54,587 nucleotides of DNA, taken from NCBI GenBank assembly GCA_016199925.1, contig JACQFT010000005.1, positions 1 to 54,587 on the forward strand, in the 5' to 3' direction. This DNA is from Opitutia bacterium. GTDB taxonomy: Bacteria; Verrucomicrobiota; Verrucomicrobiia; Opitutales; Opitutaceae. Each line of letters starts with the position of its first letter. Position 1 is the first letter of the stretch. This document shows positions 17,988 to 26,780 of the stretch, one piece after another. Made by a program: the position numbers and the translations under genes. The notes beneath the pieces were generated by a model. It was not told the origin of the DNA. It searched no databases and saw only the letters and a list, made by a program, of their open reading frames with translations.

Positions 17988-18584
17988 TCAGAGGAGGCGT
18001 TCGGGCACGTAGATCACGTCGCCTTTCACGAGCAACCACGGTTCGTTCGAGTTGCCCTGGATGAGCTCGTCGGCGTTGATGGTGTAGTTTTCGGATTTTC
18101 CATCGGCCAAGGTGCGCGTCAGGCGCACGCGGCGGCGCTCAGCCAGCCGGGAGAATCCGCCGGCGCGCGCGATCGCCTCCAAGAGTCCCATTTTCTGTTC
18201 CGGGGGAAACGCGATCGCGCCGGGGGAGTTGACGGCCCCCAACACTTGGGCCGTGCGCTGCGCGTATTCCACCACCGTGATGCTGATCTGCGGGTTCACC
18301 AGATAGTCGCGGTCGTAGAGCTGGCGGATGATATCCTCGGCTTGATGCACCGACTTGCCCTGCAACTCAATCGTGCCGATGAGCGGCAGCGAAACCGATC
18401 CTTCCTGCGTGAGCCTGACGTCGCGCTGCAAGTCAGGCTCCTGGAAAACCAAGACCCTGATCAAATCCGACGGCTGGAGAACATAGTCCGTCGAAACGGG
18501 CTTGGTCTCCTCGGCGAACAACGAAAGCGTGGAGCCGAGACAGAACAGCAAGAGTCGGCATACAAGGGTCTGGATCGAATTCAT
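17988..18584 (-). CDS. polysaccharide export protein (Wza/BexD-like, SLBB domain)
   Basis: A 198-aa protein with a signal peptide (LVCRLLLFCLGSTLSLFA, cleaved near residue 24). A Poly_export domain follows (YVLQPSDLIRVLVFQEPDLQRDVRLTQEGSVSLPLIG), then an SLBB segment (AQVLGAVNSPGAIAFPPEQKMGLLEAIARAGGF). It is shorter than Wza (about 380 aa), having a single SLBB repeat and no obvious C-terminal amphipathic helix. It may therefore form only the periplasmic ring, with the adjacent beta-barrel protein supplying the outer-membrane channel. It overlaps functionally and positionally with the kinase gene downstream. Confidence 0.9.
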   Translation of the reverse strand: MNSIQTLVCRLLLFCLGSTLSLFAEETKPVSTDYVLQPSDLIRVLVFQEPDLQRDVRLTQEGSVSLPLIGTIELQGKSVHQAEDIIRQLYDRDYLVNPQISITVVEYAQRTAQVLGAVNSPGAIAFPPEQKMGLLEAIARAGGFSRLAERRRVRLTRTLADGKSENYTINADELIQGNSNEPWLLVKGDVIYVPERLL

Positions 18585-18595
18585 CTCAGGGAATG

Positions 18596-18628
18596 AAAAA
18601 CGGAAGAAGACCCTGCGATCTTCTTCCG
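18596..18628 (-). terminator. rho-independent terminator after the outer-membrane barrel gene
   Basis: On the minus strand a 10-bp perfect stem CGGAAGAAGA/TCTTCTTCCG with an 8-base loop is followed by TTTTT. It separates the barrel gene from the export/kinase pair, which implies partial read-through or a second promoter for the pair. Confidence 0.88.
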
Positions 18629-18648
18629 TTCTTGGCTATTAAAATTGC

Positions 18649-19818
18649 TCAATAACGGACGTTGGCGCCGAAGCTAAACACGCTGTTCGAGAAGCTGAGC
18701 GCGTCCACATTCGAGCCGGCCGGGATCGAAGCATCGTTGTTCTTGTAGTCGTAGGCGGCCGTGAAATTCAGGTAGCTGCTGTAAACATAGGAAACGTTCA
18801 GGCCGAATTGATAATAATCTTCGGAGCGGGGCGCGATCGCCCCAAACCGCCGGTAATCGACCGAGCGCAAATCGAGGCTGGCGCCCATGCTCCACTGCTC
18901 GCTCAGCGCGCTCCGGCCCGAGACTCCGGCACTGAACACTTTGGTGGACTGGCCGGTGGCGGAGTTGCCAAAGCCATTGTTGACCGACAACTGGAAGCTG
19001 GTCTTTTCCGAATAGGCGTAGCCCAGAGAGGTATCGAGGCCGAATCCGCTCTCGTCGGAACCACGGTCGAACGTGCGCTTGTTGTAGCCGACCCGAACCT
19101 GCCCGTTGAGCTTCGGGGTGAACTCGCCGCGCGAACCGATGTTCAGGAAATGCTCCTTGTTGTCGGAGGCCGACCCGCTGAGTGTCGTGGCGCGATACCG
19201 GTAGCCCACGCTCATGTCGAGCTTCGGGGTCATCTCGTAATAGACGTCCACCGGCACGCTCCACGCCGAACTATCCGTAAACGCCGCATCTGCATAGTTC
19301 GTCTTGTCGAAAACCAGTGCCGCTCCGAAGCTCGTCTTTTCCGAGAAGGCAAACTCGGTGTTGGCTTTGCCATTGGTGACATCGCGCCGGGCCAGCCGGC
19401 CCGTGCCCGCGCCAACTCCGGGTTGGTTTTGCGCCAACTGGACGAAAGAAGCGGCCGCCCCCATCTTCGTCTTGCCGTTGTCATACTGGGAGGTGAAGCC
19501 CAGATCGGCGATCGACGAGTTTTGGTTATCATTGTCCGAATACCGCACATATTCCTCGCGGTAATGGAGGTTGCCCTTGTTAGCCGAGCCCTTGCCGAAG
19601 ACCAATTCGACGCCCGGCTTGAAGCTAACAATGGTATCGCTCACTTTCGGAGCCGTGGCGGAGCTGTCCGGGCTCAGGAAAATGTTGTCGTCAAAGCGGA
19701 CCGCAATCGAGCCGGTGAGAAACAGCTCGGCGTTGTCACCCACCGCCATGAACGGCGCGGCATAGATTGAGGCGCTCGAAAGTGCCAAGGCGGGAAGGAG
19801 CCACTTGAGGGTTTTCAT
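18649..19818 (-). CDS. outer-membrane beta-barrel protein of the exopolysaccharide cluster
   Basis: A 389-aa protein with a signal peptide (LKWLLPALALSSASIYA). Alternating amphipathic strands follow, of the type SVGYRYRATTLSG, LNGQVRVGYNKRTF and YLNFTAAYDYKNND, ending in the aromatic SFGANVRY expected of an outer-membrane barrel. The N-terminal SIAVRFDDNIFLSP with VSDTIVSFKPGVEL is typical of BBP2-type barrels found beside capsule and exopolysaccharide genes. It probably forms the export pore or porin partner for the Wza-like protein. The C-terminal Tyr fits BAM recognition. The assignment is by architecture, not by catalytic residues. Confidence 0.8.
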   Translation of the reverse strand: MKTLKWLLPALALSSASIYAAPFMAVGDNAELFLTGSIAVRFDDNIFLSPDSSATAPKVSDTIVSFKPGVELVFGKGSANKGNLHYREEYVRYSDNDNQNSSIADLGFTSQYDNGKTKMGAAASFVQLAQNQPGVGAGTGRLARRDVTNGKANTEFAFSEKTSFGAALVFDKTNYADAAFTDSSAWSVPVDVYYEMTPKLDMSVGYRYRATTLSGSASDNKEHFLNIGSRGEFTPKLNGQVRVGYNKRTFDRGSDESGFGLDTSLGYAYSEKTSFQLSVNNGFGNSATGQSTKVFSAGVSGRSALSEQWSMGASLDLRSVDYRRFGAIAPRSEDYYQFGLNVSYVYSSYLNFTAAYDYKNNDASIPAGSNVDALSFSNSVFSFGANVRY

Positions 19819-20153
19819 ACTAATTTGTCGGTTCGTTGGTTTGGTGTGGTCGAGCGAGTTGCTGCTGTGCGATTCCTAAATCTCAAACATACCCTAGGAG
19901 GTAACAGGGAAATCCGGGCAAAGGACAGCAGAATTTATCGTTAGGCAATTTTTTCGGGGTAATCGTTGTGTGGTCAAGTCGCCCGTATTGAACTGCATAT
20001 TCCTGCGGGCAACGGCGTCGTTTCGGGCGAACGGTCGCGATCAAGATGCAAAGCACTTTCCTGTGCAAGTATTTATTTTTTGCGAATCTCGCCCCCGCGA
20101 TTTTTTTCGAGTTCGACCTCCGTCCTCGGTTCCCGCCATGATAAAAACCGCTC
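19819..20153. promoter_or_regulatory. divergent control region of the exopolysaccharide cluster
   Basis: 335 bases without a gene between the divergent barrel and TPR genes. It is clearly richer in A+T than its surroundings (tttatttttt, gattttttt, aattttttcgggg), as expected for a two-way promoter region. I could not assign a specific -35/-10 pair or operator with confidence. Confidence 0.4.
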
Positions 20154-22238
20154 ATGCGCCGCCCGACGTTCTTCTTAATATTCGATACCGACGGCGAGGG
20201 TAACCGCACGGTCAGCGTCCGTTGGGGTCGGCTGGCTCTCACGGTTTTGGGGCTGGGCGCCGTAACGTGGACGAGCGGAGCGCTCGCGGTTTGGCTATTT
20301 GTCGCGCGGTTCCGGGATTTCCCGGAAGCGAAGTTCGCCGACATCCTTTTCCCTCAGCGGTGGCCGGCTTACCGCGCCAGCCAGGGCGACCACTATATTG
20401 CACAAGCGGACGGCTTCGTCGCCAGGAACGACTACCTTTCGGCTTTCGCGAAGTTGCGAGCGGGCGTCGCCAAATCCCCCCGAAATGCCCACGGCCGGAT
20501 TTTACTGGCGCAATTCTATCTCGCCAGCCGCCGGCCTGACCTCGCGCAGGACGTTCTCCTCGCTGGCCTGCCCTACCTGCAGCGCGACCGCGCCTACCTC
20601 CGCGACCTCTTTCGATTTCTCCTCGATTTTAAAGAGGACGCCAAACTCCAAGCCGTGACGGACGACTTGTTGCGCTCGCCCGCCGGGACCGCCGAAGACC
20701 GGCGGCTCGTGGCTTACTTCGCCGCCACGGTTGCGTTTTTCCGCGGCAATTACGACCAAGCCGAGGACTTGATCGCGACCCACCGTCTGAGCGAGACGAC
20801 CGACGGTGTGATCCTGCAAGCGCGCCTCGACTGGGAACGCGGTTATCCCGACATCGCGGTCGTTCGCCTCCAGTCCCATCTGCAACACGCCCCCGACGCC
20901 GAGTCGATCTACGTCCAGTTGGGCCAATTCTACCGCGAACGCGGCGACCTCGCGGCCCTCGAGAAAAACGCCGTCCAACGGCTCGCCCTCAATCCCCTCT
21001 CCCACGCCCCGCGCCTCGAGTTCCTCTATCTCCACGACCAGCGCCGCCACTCCGCCCGCCTGGGCCAGGAAATCGAAACCTACCTGCGCAATTTCTCCCG
21101 CGAACCCGCCGCCTTGCTCGCCCTCGCCGAGTTCGCCGCCAACACCGGCCGCCCCGCCCTCGCCACCCGCGTCAATGACCTCGCCCGCGCGTTCAACCCG
21201 CCCATCGAAGGTCCCGCCCTCATGGTCGCCGAAGCCCACATCGTCGCCCGCGAATATCGGACCGCCCTGAATCTGATCGCCACTTACACCCGCGCCTCGC
21301 CCGAATGGGCCAAACAGTTCACCGCCGTCCTCAACGGCCTCCAAACCGTCGCGCTCCACGGGCTCGGCCAACCCGACGAGGCCCGCCTTTTCCTCGATCA
21401 CCTCCTCGCCCAGCCGGACCTCCGTGCCGATAACCTCATCGCCGTCTCCAATCGCCTCGCGGCTATCGGCGTCCGCGACCAGGCCCGGGTGCTGCTCGCC
21501 CGCGCCTTTGCCGCCGACCCGCTCAACCAGGCCGCGCTCACCCAACTCGTCCGCCTTGAACTCGCCGACCGCGACGTCGACCTCCTTCCCGGCCACCTCC
21601 GCGCGCTCATGAAAATGCGCAAACCCTCCCGCGACGTTCTCCAAGCCGCCGCCGCTCACCTCGGCAGCGACCTCAACCTCTTCCTCGCCCCCCAAATCGA
21701 ACTCCTCGCCGCGCTCAAGACCGCTCTCGCCCGCCCGCCCGCGCAGAAAATCTGCCCGTCCCCGCCCCGCCCGGCGCGACCTGGACCCGCCGGGCCCCGC
21801 CTCGGAACCACCGCGGCAAATCATCGCGCGCCGCGCCCCCGCCCCCCCGCTCAGGCTCGCGCCTTCAACACTTCCGCCAGCGCCCCGAGCAGCCGCTCGT
21901 TCTGCGCCCGCGTGCCGACCGTGATCCGCAGCCATTCGGGCAAGCCATACGGTTTCACCGGCCGCGTAATTAACCCGCGCCGCTGCAGCGCCTCGAACAC
22001 CGCTCCGCCGTCGCCGACTTTCACCAGCAGGAAATTTCCCCGCCCCGGCACGAACTCCAGCCCGAGCGCCATGAAACCTTCGCCGAGCCGCGCCAGTCCC
22101 GCGCGATTCTCTTGCCGCACCTTCGCCACGAACGCCTCGTCGTCCAGCGCCGCGACCGCCGCCGCCGCCGCCACGCCGCTCACGTTGAACGGCTGCCGCG
22201 CCCGCTGCACGATCGCGATCAGCTCCGCCGCCGCATAG
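20154..22238 (+). CDS. membrane-anchored TPR-like protein; C-terminal end uncertain
   Basis: After a short N-terminal segment (RRPTFFLIFDTDGEGNRTVSVRW) comes one membrane span (LALTVLGLGAVTWTSGALAVWLFVA, about 27-51). Helical TPR-like repeats follow to about residue 530 (AFAKLRAGVAKSPRNAHGRILLAQFYLA, YIQLG-like pairs, ALLALAEFAANTGRPALATRV). It probably scaffolds or assists exopolysaccharide or envelope assembly, given its divergent pairing with the export cluster. The frame continues 388 bases into the antisense of hisC. That tail (from about 21790) is Pro/Ser/Arg-rich and unlike the rest, so the native stop was probably lost or the frame shifted near 21780-21850. One neighbouring frame would end at about 21920. 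Confidence 0.7.
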   Translation: MRRPTFFLIFDTDGEGNRTVSVRWGRLALTVLGLGAVTWTSGALAVWLFVARFRDFPEAKFADILFPQRWPAYRASQGDHYIAQADGFVARNDYLSAFAKLRAGVAKSPRNAHGRILLAQFYLASRRPDLAQDVLLAGLPYLQRDRAYLRDLFRFLLDFKEDAKLQAVTDDLLRSPAGTAEDRRLVAYFAATVAFFRGNYDQAEDLIATHRLSETTDGVILQARLDWERGYPDIAVVRLQSHLQHAPDAESIYVQLGQFYRERGDLAALEKNAVQRLALNPLSHAPRLEFLYLHDQRRHSARLGQEIETYLRNFSREPAALLALAEFAANTGRPALATRVNDLARAFNPPIEGPALMVAEAHIVAREYRTALNLIATYTRASPEWAKQFTAVLNGLQTVALHGLGQPDEARLFLDHLLAQPDLRADNLIAVSNRLAAIGVRDQARVLLARAFAADPLNQAALTQLVRLELADRDVDLLPGHLRALMKMRKPSRDVLQAAAAHLGSDLNLFLAPQIELLAALKTALARPPAQKICPSPPRPARPGPAGPRLGTTAANHRAPRPRPPAQARAFNTSASAPSSRSFCARVPTVIRSHSGKPYGFTGRVINPRRCSASNTAPPSPTFTSRKFPRPGTNSSPSAMKPSPSRASPARFSCRTFATNASSSSAATAAAAATPLTLNGCRARCTIAISSAAA

Positions 22239-22951
22239 CCGTAGCCCACGCGCAGCGACGCCAGCCCGTAGATCTTCGAAAACGTCCGCAGGCCGATCAC
22301 CTTCCGCCCCTCCGCGATCAGCGGCCGCAGGTCCGGCGGCGCGTCGAGAAACTCGAGGTAGGCCTCGTCCATCACGAGGATGACGTGCGGCGGCAACGCC
22401 CGCGCGAGCTCCTCGATCTCCGCCGCCGTGTTCGTCGCGCCGACGGGATTCGCCGGACTCGCGAGGAAAACCAGCCGCGTGCGCGGCGTGATCGCCGCCG
22501 CCAGTTGCCGCAAATCCTGCCGCATCCCGTCGAGCGGCACTTCCACCGGCGTCGCCCCGAACATCAGCGTCACCAGCTTGTAGACGATGAACGCCGACTC
22601 GTGCATTACGCACTCGACGCCCGGCGCCAGAAACGCGTGCCCGATCAGCTCGATGATCTCGTTCGAGCCCGCGCCGATGATGAACTGGTTCATCTCCAAG
22701 CCGGTTTTCTCCGCCAATTTTTTCCGCAGCGCGAAATAGCCGCCGTCCGGATAAAGCTGCGCCTCGCGCAACGCCCGCTCGCCCGCCGCGACGCCCAGCG
22801 GCGACGGCCCGAACGGATTCTCGTTCGACGCCAGCTTGACGATGCCCGCCGGGTCGAGCCCCAGCTCGCGCGCCACCTGGTCGATCGGCTTGCCCGGCTC
22901 ATACACCGGTTGCGTCAGGATTCCCTTGTTGGCCAGCTCCGCGTAAGTCAT
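21851..22951 (-). CDS. hisC: histidinol-phosphate aminotransferase
   Basis: A 366-aa fold-type I PLP enzyme converting imidazole-acetol phosphate and glutamate to histidinol phosphate in histidine synthesis. It shows KLASNENPFGPSP at residues 39-51, the YPDGGY segment, the PLP-site SPANPVGATN, DEAYLEF, and the Schiff-base lysine K226 in RTFSKIYGLASLRVGY, all canonical for HisC. The start is ATG 22951. No other his gene is adjacent, as is common in this group. A role in aromatic amino-acid transamination is also possible for this family. Confidence 0.93.
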   Translation of the reverse strand: MTYAELANKGILTQPVYEPGKPIDQVARELGLDPAGIVKLASNENPFGPSPLGVAAGERALREAQLYPDGGYFALRKKLAEKTGLEMNQFIIGAGSNEIIELIGHAFLAPGVECVMHESAFIVYKLVTLMFGATPVEVPLDGMRQDLRQLAAAITPRTRLVFLASPANPVGATNTAAEIEELARALPPHVILVMDEAYLEFLDAPPDLRPLIAEGRKVIGLRTFSKIYGLASLRVGYGYAAAELIAIVQRARQPFNVSGVAAAAAVAALDDEAFVAKVRQENRAGLARLGEGFMALGLEFVPGRGNFLLVKVGDGGAVFEALQRRGLITRPVKPYGLPEWLRITVGTRAQNERLLGALAEVLKARA

Positions 22952-23039
22952 CCCGCCAACTCACCCGCCCCGCCGCCTCGACACAAACCAAAATCCGCCC
23001 GCCCGTGCCTCGGGGCCGGCCCGCGCCCGCCGCGCGCCG

Positions 23040-23642
23040 CTACCCGACCGCTTGCACGCGGCTCGGCACGACGACCCACTGCATCCCCGCCGCCGCGGCC
23101 GCCTGAAATCCCGGCGCGCCGTCCTCGAACACCAGGCACTGCTCCGGCGCGACGCCCATGCGCGCCGCCGCGAGCAAAAACATTTCCGGCGACGGCTTCC
23201 CGTGCGTCACATCCTCCGGCGTCACCACCACCGGAAACAGCTCCGCCAGCCCCATCCGCCGCAGCGTTTCGCGCACGATCAGCCGCGGCCCGCCCGACGC
23301 CACGCTCACCGGCGCCTTCGCCGCCACGCCGCGCGCGAACTCCACCACCGGCTCGATCAGCCTGATCTCCGGCTGCAGCTCCGTGAACAACTGCTCCTTC
23401 TCGTGGAAAATCCGCCCGGCATCCGCGTTCAGGCCATAGTGCAGGACGAGCAACTCCGCGACCCGCAGCGTCGGCACGCCCGCGTAGGAGTAAAACAAAT
23501 CCTCGTCGAGCGCCTGCCGCAGCCCCGCCCGCCGCATCGCGAGGTCCCACGCCCGGAAATGCAGCGGCATCGTATCGACCAACGTGCCGTCGACATCGAA
23601 AATGTAACCGGCGAAATCGCCTTCCGGAATCTCAAGTTTCAT
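23040..23642 (-). CDS. HAD-superfamily sugar phosphatase / phosphoglucomutase-like hydrolase
   Basis: A 200-aa haloacid-dehalogenase protein. Motif I is FDVDGTLVDT (nucleophile Asp16, acid Asp18). Next come a cap domain (MPLHFRAWDLAMRRAG and YAGVPTLRVAELL), motif II SVASGGP, and KPSPEMFLLAA with the conserved Lys. Motif IV is CLVFEDGAPGFQAAAAAGM. This pattern is that of the beta-phosphoglucomutase/YqaB-type phosphatases (subfamily IA). The start is ATG 23642; the frame upstream is Arg-rich and not conserved. The substrate is not evident. Confidence 0.88.
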   Translation of the reverse strand: MKLEIPEGDFAGYIFDVDGTLVDTMPLHFRAWDLAMRRAGLRQALDEDLFYSYAGVPTLRVAELLVLHYGLNADAGRIFHEKEQLFTELQPEIRLIEPVVEFARGVAAKAPVSVASGGPRLIVRETLRRMGLAELFPVVVTPEDVTHGKPSPEMFLLAAARMGVAPEQCLVFEDGAPGFQAAAAAGMQWVVVPSRVQAVG

Positions 23643-23810
23643 GGGAGCGCGCGACACAAACGCCCGCCCTCCCGCGCGCAAGCGCAAACTCCCCGGCCCG
23701 AAGCCCCGGCGCCGCGCCCGCCGCCCCCGTGCCTGCGCCCGACCGTTCGGCCGAAGATCGCCCGGGAATACGCGGTCTCGCCCGCGCCTCCGACGCGCAG
23801 CCACTCATCC

Positions 23811-24470
23811 ATGGGACTCCGCCTCTTTCAGAAATCTGGTCCGCTCAAAGGTCTCATCTTCCGGCTGTGGCTGCTCGATGCGCGCGCCAAGGAACGGAGC
23901 TTCCTCCCCTTCCTCGACCCCGCGGACCGCATCCTCGACCTCGGCTCCGGTCCCGGCAGCGTTTGCCGGATTCTGCGCGCCCGGGGTTTCGCCGTCACGC
24001 CCGTCGATGTGCAGGATGTCGCGCTCGACCCGTCGTCGCGCCCGCAACTTTACGACGGCCGCCGCCTGCCGTTCGCCAGCCAAAGCTACGATGTCGCGCT
24101 CCTCCTCACTGTGCTGCACCACACCTCCGATCCCGCGCGCGTCCTCGCCGAGGCCGCCCGTGTCGCGCGCCGGGTGATCGTGATCGAGGACGTCTACTCT
24201 TCGCCGGTCCAACGTTGGTTGACTCACCGGGTCGATAGCCTGCTCAACCTCGAGTTCCGCGGCCATCCGCACACCAATCGCACCGATCCCGCCTGGCGCA
24301 GCCATTTCGCGGCCCGCGGCTGGCGCCTCGTCCACACGGACAGCCGGCGCATCGCGCTGTTCTTTCGCCAGCAAACTTACATCCTCGACTGCGTGCCGCG
24401 CCCCCGCCCCATCTCCGCCACCCGCCCGCCCCCGACCGAAACCCACGCCGTCGTCGGCGCCCGAGCATGA
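23811..24470 (+). CDS. class I SAM-dependent methyltransferase
   Basis: A 219-aa protein with motif I ILDLGSGPGSVC at about residues 42-53, an acidic residue at the end of strand 2 (VTPVDVQDV), and LPFASQSYDVALLLTVLHHTSDP, the Methyltransf_11 motif with post-motif HH. The substrate is unknown; the ERSFLPFLDP and VQRWLTHRVDSLLN segments do not identify it. Its TGA overlaps the ATG of the SRPBCC gene (ATGA), so the two are translationally coupled. The start is ATG 23811, since the very long upstream frame is only the antisense of the HAD gene. Confidence 0.87.
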   Translation: MGLRLFQKSGPLKGLIFRLWLLDARAKERSFLPFLDPADRILDLGSGPGSVCRILRARGFAVTPVDVQDVALDPSSRPQLYDGRRLPFASQSYDVALLLTVLHHTSDPARVLAEAARVARRVIVIEDVYSSPVQRWLTHRVDSLLNLEFRGHPHTNRTDPAWRSHFAARGWRLVHTDSRRIALFFRQQTYILDCVPRPRPISATRPPPTETHAVVGARA

Positions 24471-25087
24471 GCCCGTCGCGTCTTCGCGTGTTCGGCTTCC
24501 TCGCCGCAGGCTGCCTGGCGTCGGTCACGGCCGCCGCCGCCGAGCTGACTCCGGAAGACTGGGCGAAAATCGCCCGCGGCGACGTCATCGTGCGCAGTCT
24601 CCCCGCGGGTGAGGCTGCGGCCGGCCGCGTTTGGGCGGCGGTGTTGATTCCCGCCCCCGTCTCGACGGTGTGGAACGTCATGCTCGACGTCGAACACGCC
24701 CCCGAGTTCGTCCCCGGCCTGCGCCGCGCCCGCCGGATCGAGCGGCACGGCCCGAGCGAAATCATCGAGCACACCGTGAAGTATTCGTGGCTCCTGCCGG
24801 AAGTCACCTACCGCTTCCGCGCCGACTACCGGCCGCAGGAGCAAATCGATTTTCAGCGCATTTCGGGCGACCTGCGCGCCTTGACCGGCACCTGGACCCT
24901 GCGGCCGACGCCCGACGGCACGGGCACCGTCGTCACCTATTCCGTCATGCTCGATCCGGGTTTTCTCGTGCCCCAATGGCTCGTGCGCCAGTCGCTCGCG
25001 CACAACCTGCCTGCCGTCCTGCGCGCCACCCGCCAGCGTGCCACGGCGCCGCCCCCGTCGCCGGCCGGCGATCCGCGGCCTCGGTGA
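24467..25087 (+). CDS. secreted SRPBCC/START-like protein
   Basis: A 206-aa protein with a signal peptide (RVFGFLAAGCLASVTAAAA, cleaved about residue 25) and an SRPBCC fold. Visible elements are IPAPVSTVWNVMLDVEHAPEFVPGLRRARRIE (the typical opening of polyketide-cyclase/lipid-transport domains), WTLRPTPDGTGTVVTYSVMLDPGF, and a C-terminal helix WLVRQSLAHNLPAVLRAT. It probably binds a lipid or other hydrophobic ligand in the periplasm. It is coupled to the methyltransferase by an ATGA overlap, which suggests a shared pathway. The last 20 residues are Pro/Arg-rich and perhaps not structured. Confidence 0.8.
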   Translation: MSPSRLRVFGFLAAGCLASVTAAAAELTPEDWAKIARGDVIVRSLPAGEAAAGRVWAAVLIPAPVSTVWNVMLDVEHAPEFVPGLRRARRIERHGPSEIIEHTVKYSWLLPEVTYRFRADYRPQEQIDFQRISGDLRALTGTWTLRPTPDGTGTVVTYSVMLDPGFLVPQWLVRQSLAHNLPAVLRATRQRATAPPPSPAGDPRPR

Positions 25088-25694
25088 ACCGGCGAGCATC
25101 ACCGTCGTTGACCGAGCCGCCCCCGGGCGTCCGACCGCCCGCCCAAATCCCCCCGCGCCGCGCCCCCTCCGGCGCGAACACCAAGACGAACCTATCGGGT
25201 TGCTTTGCGGCGGCGACGCACGGGGCTTTTTGGCCGGGCAGGAGACGAAAGTTCGCCGCCCCGGCGCGACGGGCCCCTGCACCTGCCTCCTTCGTGCGAT
25301 GGCAAACCGCTCGACGCCGCGATCACCTGCCGATTCGGGGTCCCGCTCCACCAATGCCGCTTCGTCCACATGACCCTAGAAAACGCAGTTGAAACGCGGA
25401 GAGCGCGGAGAGCACAGAGGAGAAAACCCGGCTTTTTCGTCCCGAGTCCCCTCACTCGGCAGGTGAGCCTTTCGAGTGAAGGATCCTCTCTCTTTCTGCT
25501 CCGCGTCCTCCGCGATCTCCGCGTTTCAACTGCGGAATTTAGGATGACTATACAATGGCTGGATCGCTTTCGGCCGCAGGGCGCGCCAGGCAGCCGGACC
25601 GGAATTCACCGAGTCGGCGGCGGCCATCCGGTTCCCTCCGCGCAATCCGAAGACAAAGAAACCGGGCGAACGAGGCGATCGCGCGTTCGCCGAC
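25088..25694. other. gene-free stretch with a long dispersed repeat
   Basis: About 600 bases between the SRPBCC gene and pilT. No frame looks like a real protein. The middle holds the family F repeat (25378-25548); the rest shows only short Arg-rich frames on both strands. Confidence 0.5.
25378..25548. repeat. family F long dispersed repeat, copy 1
   Basis: About 170 bases beginning agaaaacgcagttgaaacg and ending gatctccgcgtttcaac with a short tail. They are almost identical to 40698-40864. The two ends are inverted copies of each other (gttgaaacgcgga / tccgcgtttcaac), and the centre includes gtcccctcactcggcaggtg. The shape is that of a non-coding, MITE-like unit with terminal inverted repeats. 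Confidence 0.8.
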
Positions 25695-26774
25695 TCAGTG
25701 TCCGCTCGCTTCGAGTTCGCCAGGCTTGAGGAGCGGGGCGAAGAGCGCCTTGTTCGCGCTCTTCATGTAGGCTTCCTTCGCCTCGATGGTGCCGTCTTTC
25801 ACGCGCGCCATCAGGCTCTGGTCCATCGAGATCATGCCGTCGCTCGCGCCGCCCTCGATGATCGAGCGCACGTTGGCGATCTGGCCGCTGCGGATCGTGT
25901 TGGGCAGCGCTTCGTGCGTGAGCAAAATCTCGTGCACGGCGCAGCGGCCTTTCGGGATGCGTTTGCAGAGCAACTGCGCGACGACGCCGGCGAGGCAACT
26001 GGAGAGCATCACGCGCACCTGGTTCTGCTCGTCTGCGGGAAAGGTGTTGATGATGCGGTCGATGGTCTTCGGGGCGTTGTTGGTGTGCAGCGTGCCGAAG
26101 ACGAGCATCCCCATCGACGCGCAGCCGAGCGCGAGCTTGATCGTCTCCATCTCGCGCATTTCGCCGAGGAGGATGATGTCGGGGTCGTGGCGCATGGCGC
26201 CCTTCAGCGCGGCGGCGAACGAGCCCGTGTGCTCGCCGACTTCGCGGTGCACGATCACGGACTTCTTGATCGGATGCACGAACTCGATCGGGTCCTCGAT
26301 GGTGATGATGTGCCGCGCGAGGTGCTCGTTGATGTAGTCGATCATCGCCGCGAGCGTGGTGGACTTGCCCGAGCCGGTGGGGCCGGTGACGACCACGAGG
26401 CCCTCCTGCAAGTGGCAAAGCTTCTTCAGCGCCACGGGCAGATTCAGCGTTTCGAACGAGAGGATTTTCGCCGGGATCTGCCGGAACACCGCGGCCTGGC
26501 CCCAGTGATTGTAGAGAAAATTGCCGCGGAAGCGCGCGACGCCGGGAATCTCGTGCGCGAGGTCGAGGTCCTTGCGTTCGAGGAAATCGGCCCAGCGTTT
26601 CTCGGGACAGATTTCCTTGAGCAACGCCTCCATCGCCGCGGCGTCGAGCGGCGCGCCGGCGATCGGCACGAGCGAACCCGAGATGCGCGACTTCGGCGGC
26701 AACCCGACCGTCAGGTGCAAGTCCGACCCGCCCTTGTCGAGCATCGTGCGCAGCAGGGTGTCGATGGCGGCCAT
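25695..26774 (-). CDS. pilT: type IV pilus retraction ATPase PilT
   Basis: A 359-aa hexameric secretion ATPase that powers pilus retraction from the cytoplasmic side. It reads GSDLHLTVGLPPKSRISG at the N-terminus, Walker A GPTGSGKST at 131-139, the Asp box ITIEDPIEF, Walker B DPDIILLGEMREMET around 198-211, the His box GTLHTNN, and the C-terminal LLLTHEALPNTIR-type segment. The complete motif set indicates an active enzyme. DUF433 ends 6 bases upstream on the same strand. Two degraded copies of its first 28-34 codons lie at 27752-27840 and 28628-28729, and a broken paralogue lies at 29088-30399. Confidence 0.95.
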   Translation of the reverse strand: MAAIDTLLRTMLDKGGSDLHLTVGLPPKSRISGSLVPIAGAPLDAAAMEALLKEICPEKRWADFLERKDLDLAHEIPGVARFRGNFLYNHWGQAAVFRQIPAKILSFETLNLPVALKKLCHLQEGLVVVTGPTGSGKSTTLAAMIDYINEHLARHIITIEDPIEFVHPIKKSVIVHREVGEHTGSFAAALKGAMRHDPDIILLGEMREMETIKLALGCASMGMLVFGTLHTNNAPKTIDRIINTFPADEQNQVRVMLSSCLAGVVAQLLCKRIPKGRCAVHEILLTHEALPNTIRSGQIANVRSIIEGGASDGMISMDQSLMARVKDGTIEAKEAYMKSANKALFAPLLKPGELEASGH

Positions 26775-26780
26775 GGGAGT

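Noticed and set aside
16258-18012. A 584-codon plus-strand frame opposite the tyrosine kinase
   Set aside because: It is a mirror of a clearly coding gene; Val/Asp/Arg-rich composition without domains.
20502-22613. A 703-codon minus-strand frame across the TPR and hisC region
   Set aside because: It overlaps hisC in the same direction but in another frame and has no recognisable protein features.
25378-25548. Family F repeat as a CRISPR unit or IS element
   Set aside because: Only two distant copies, no spacers, no transposase frame. It fits a non-coding dispersed repeat better.
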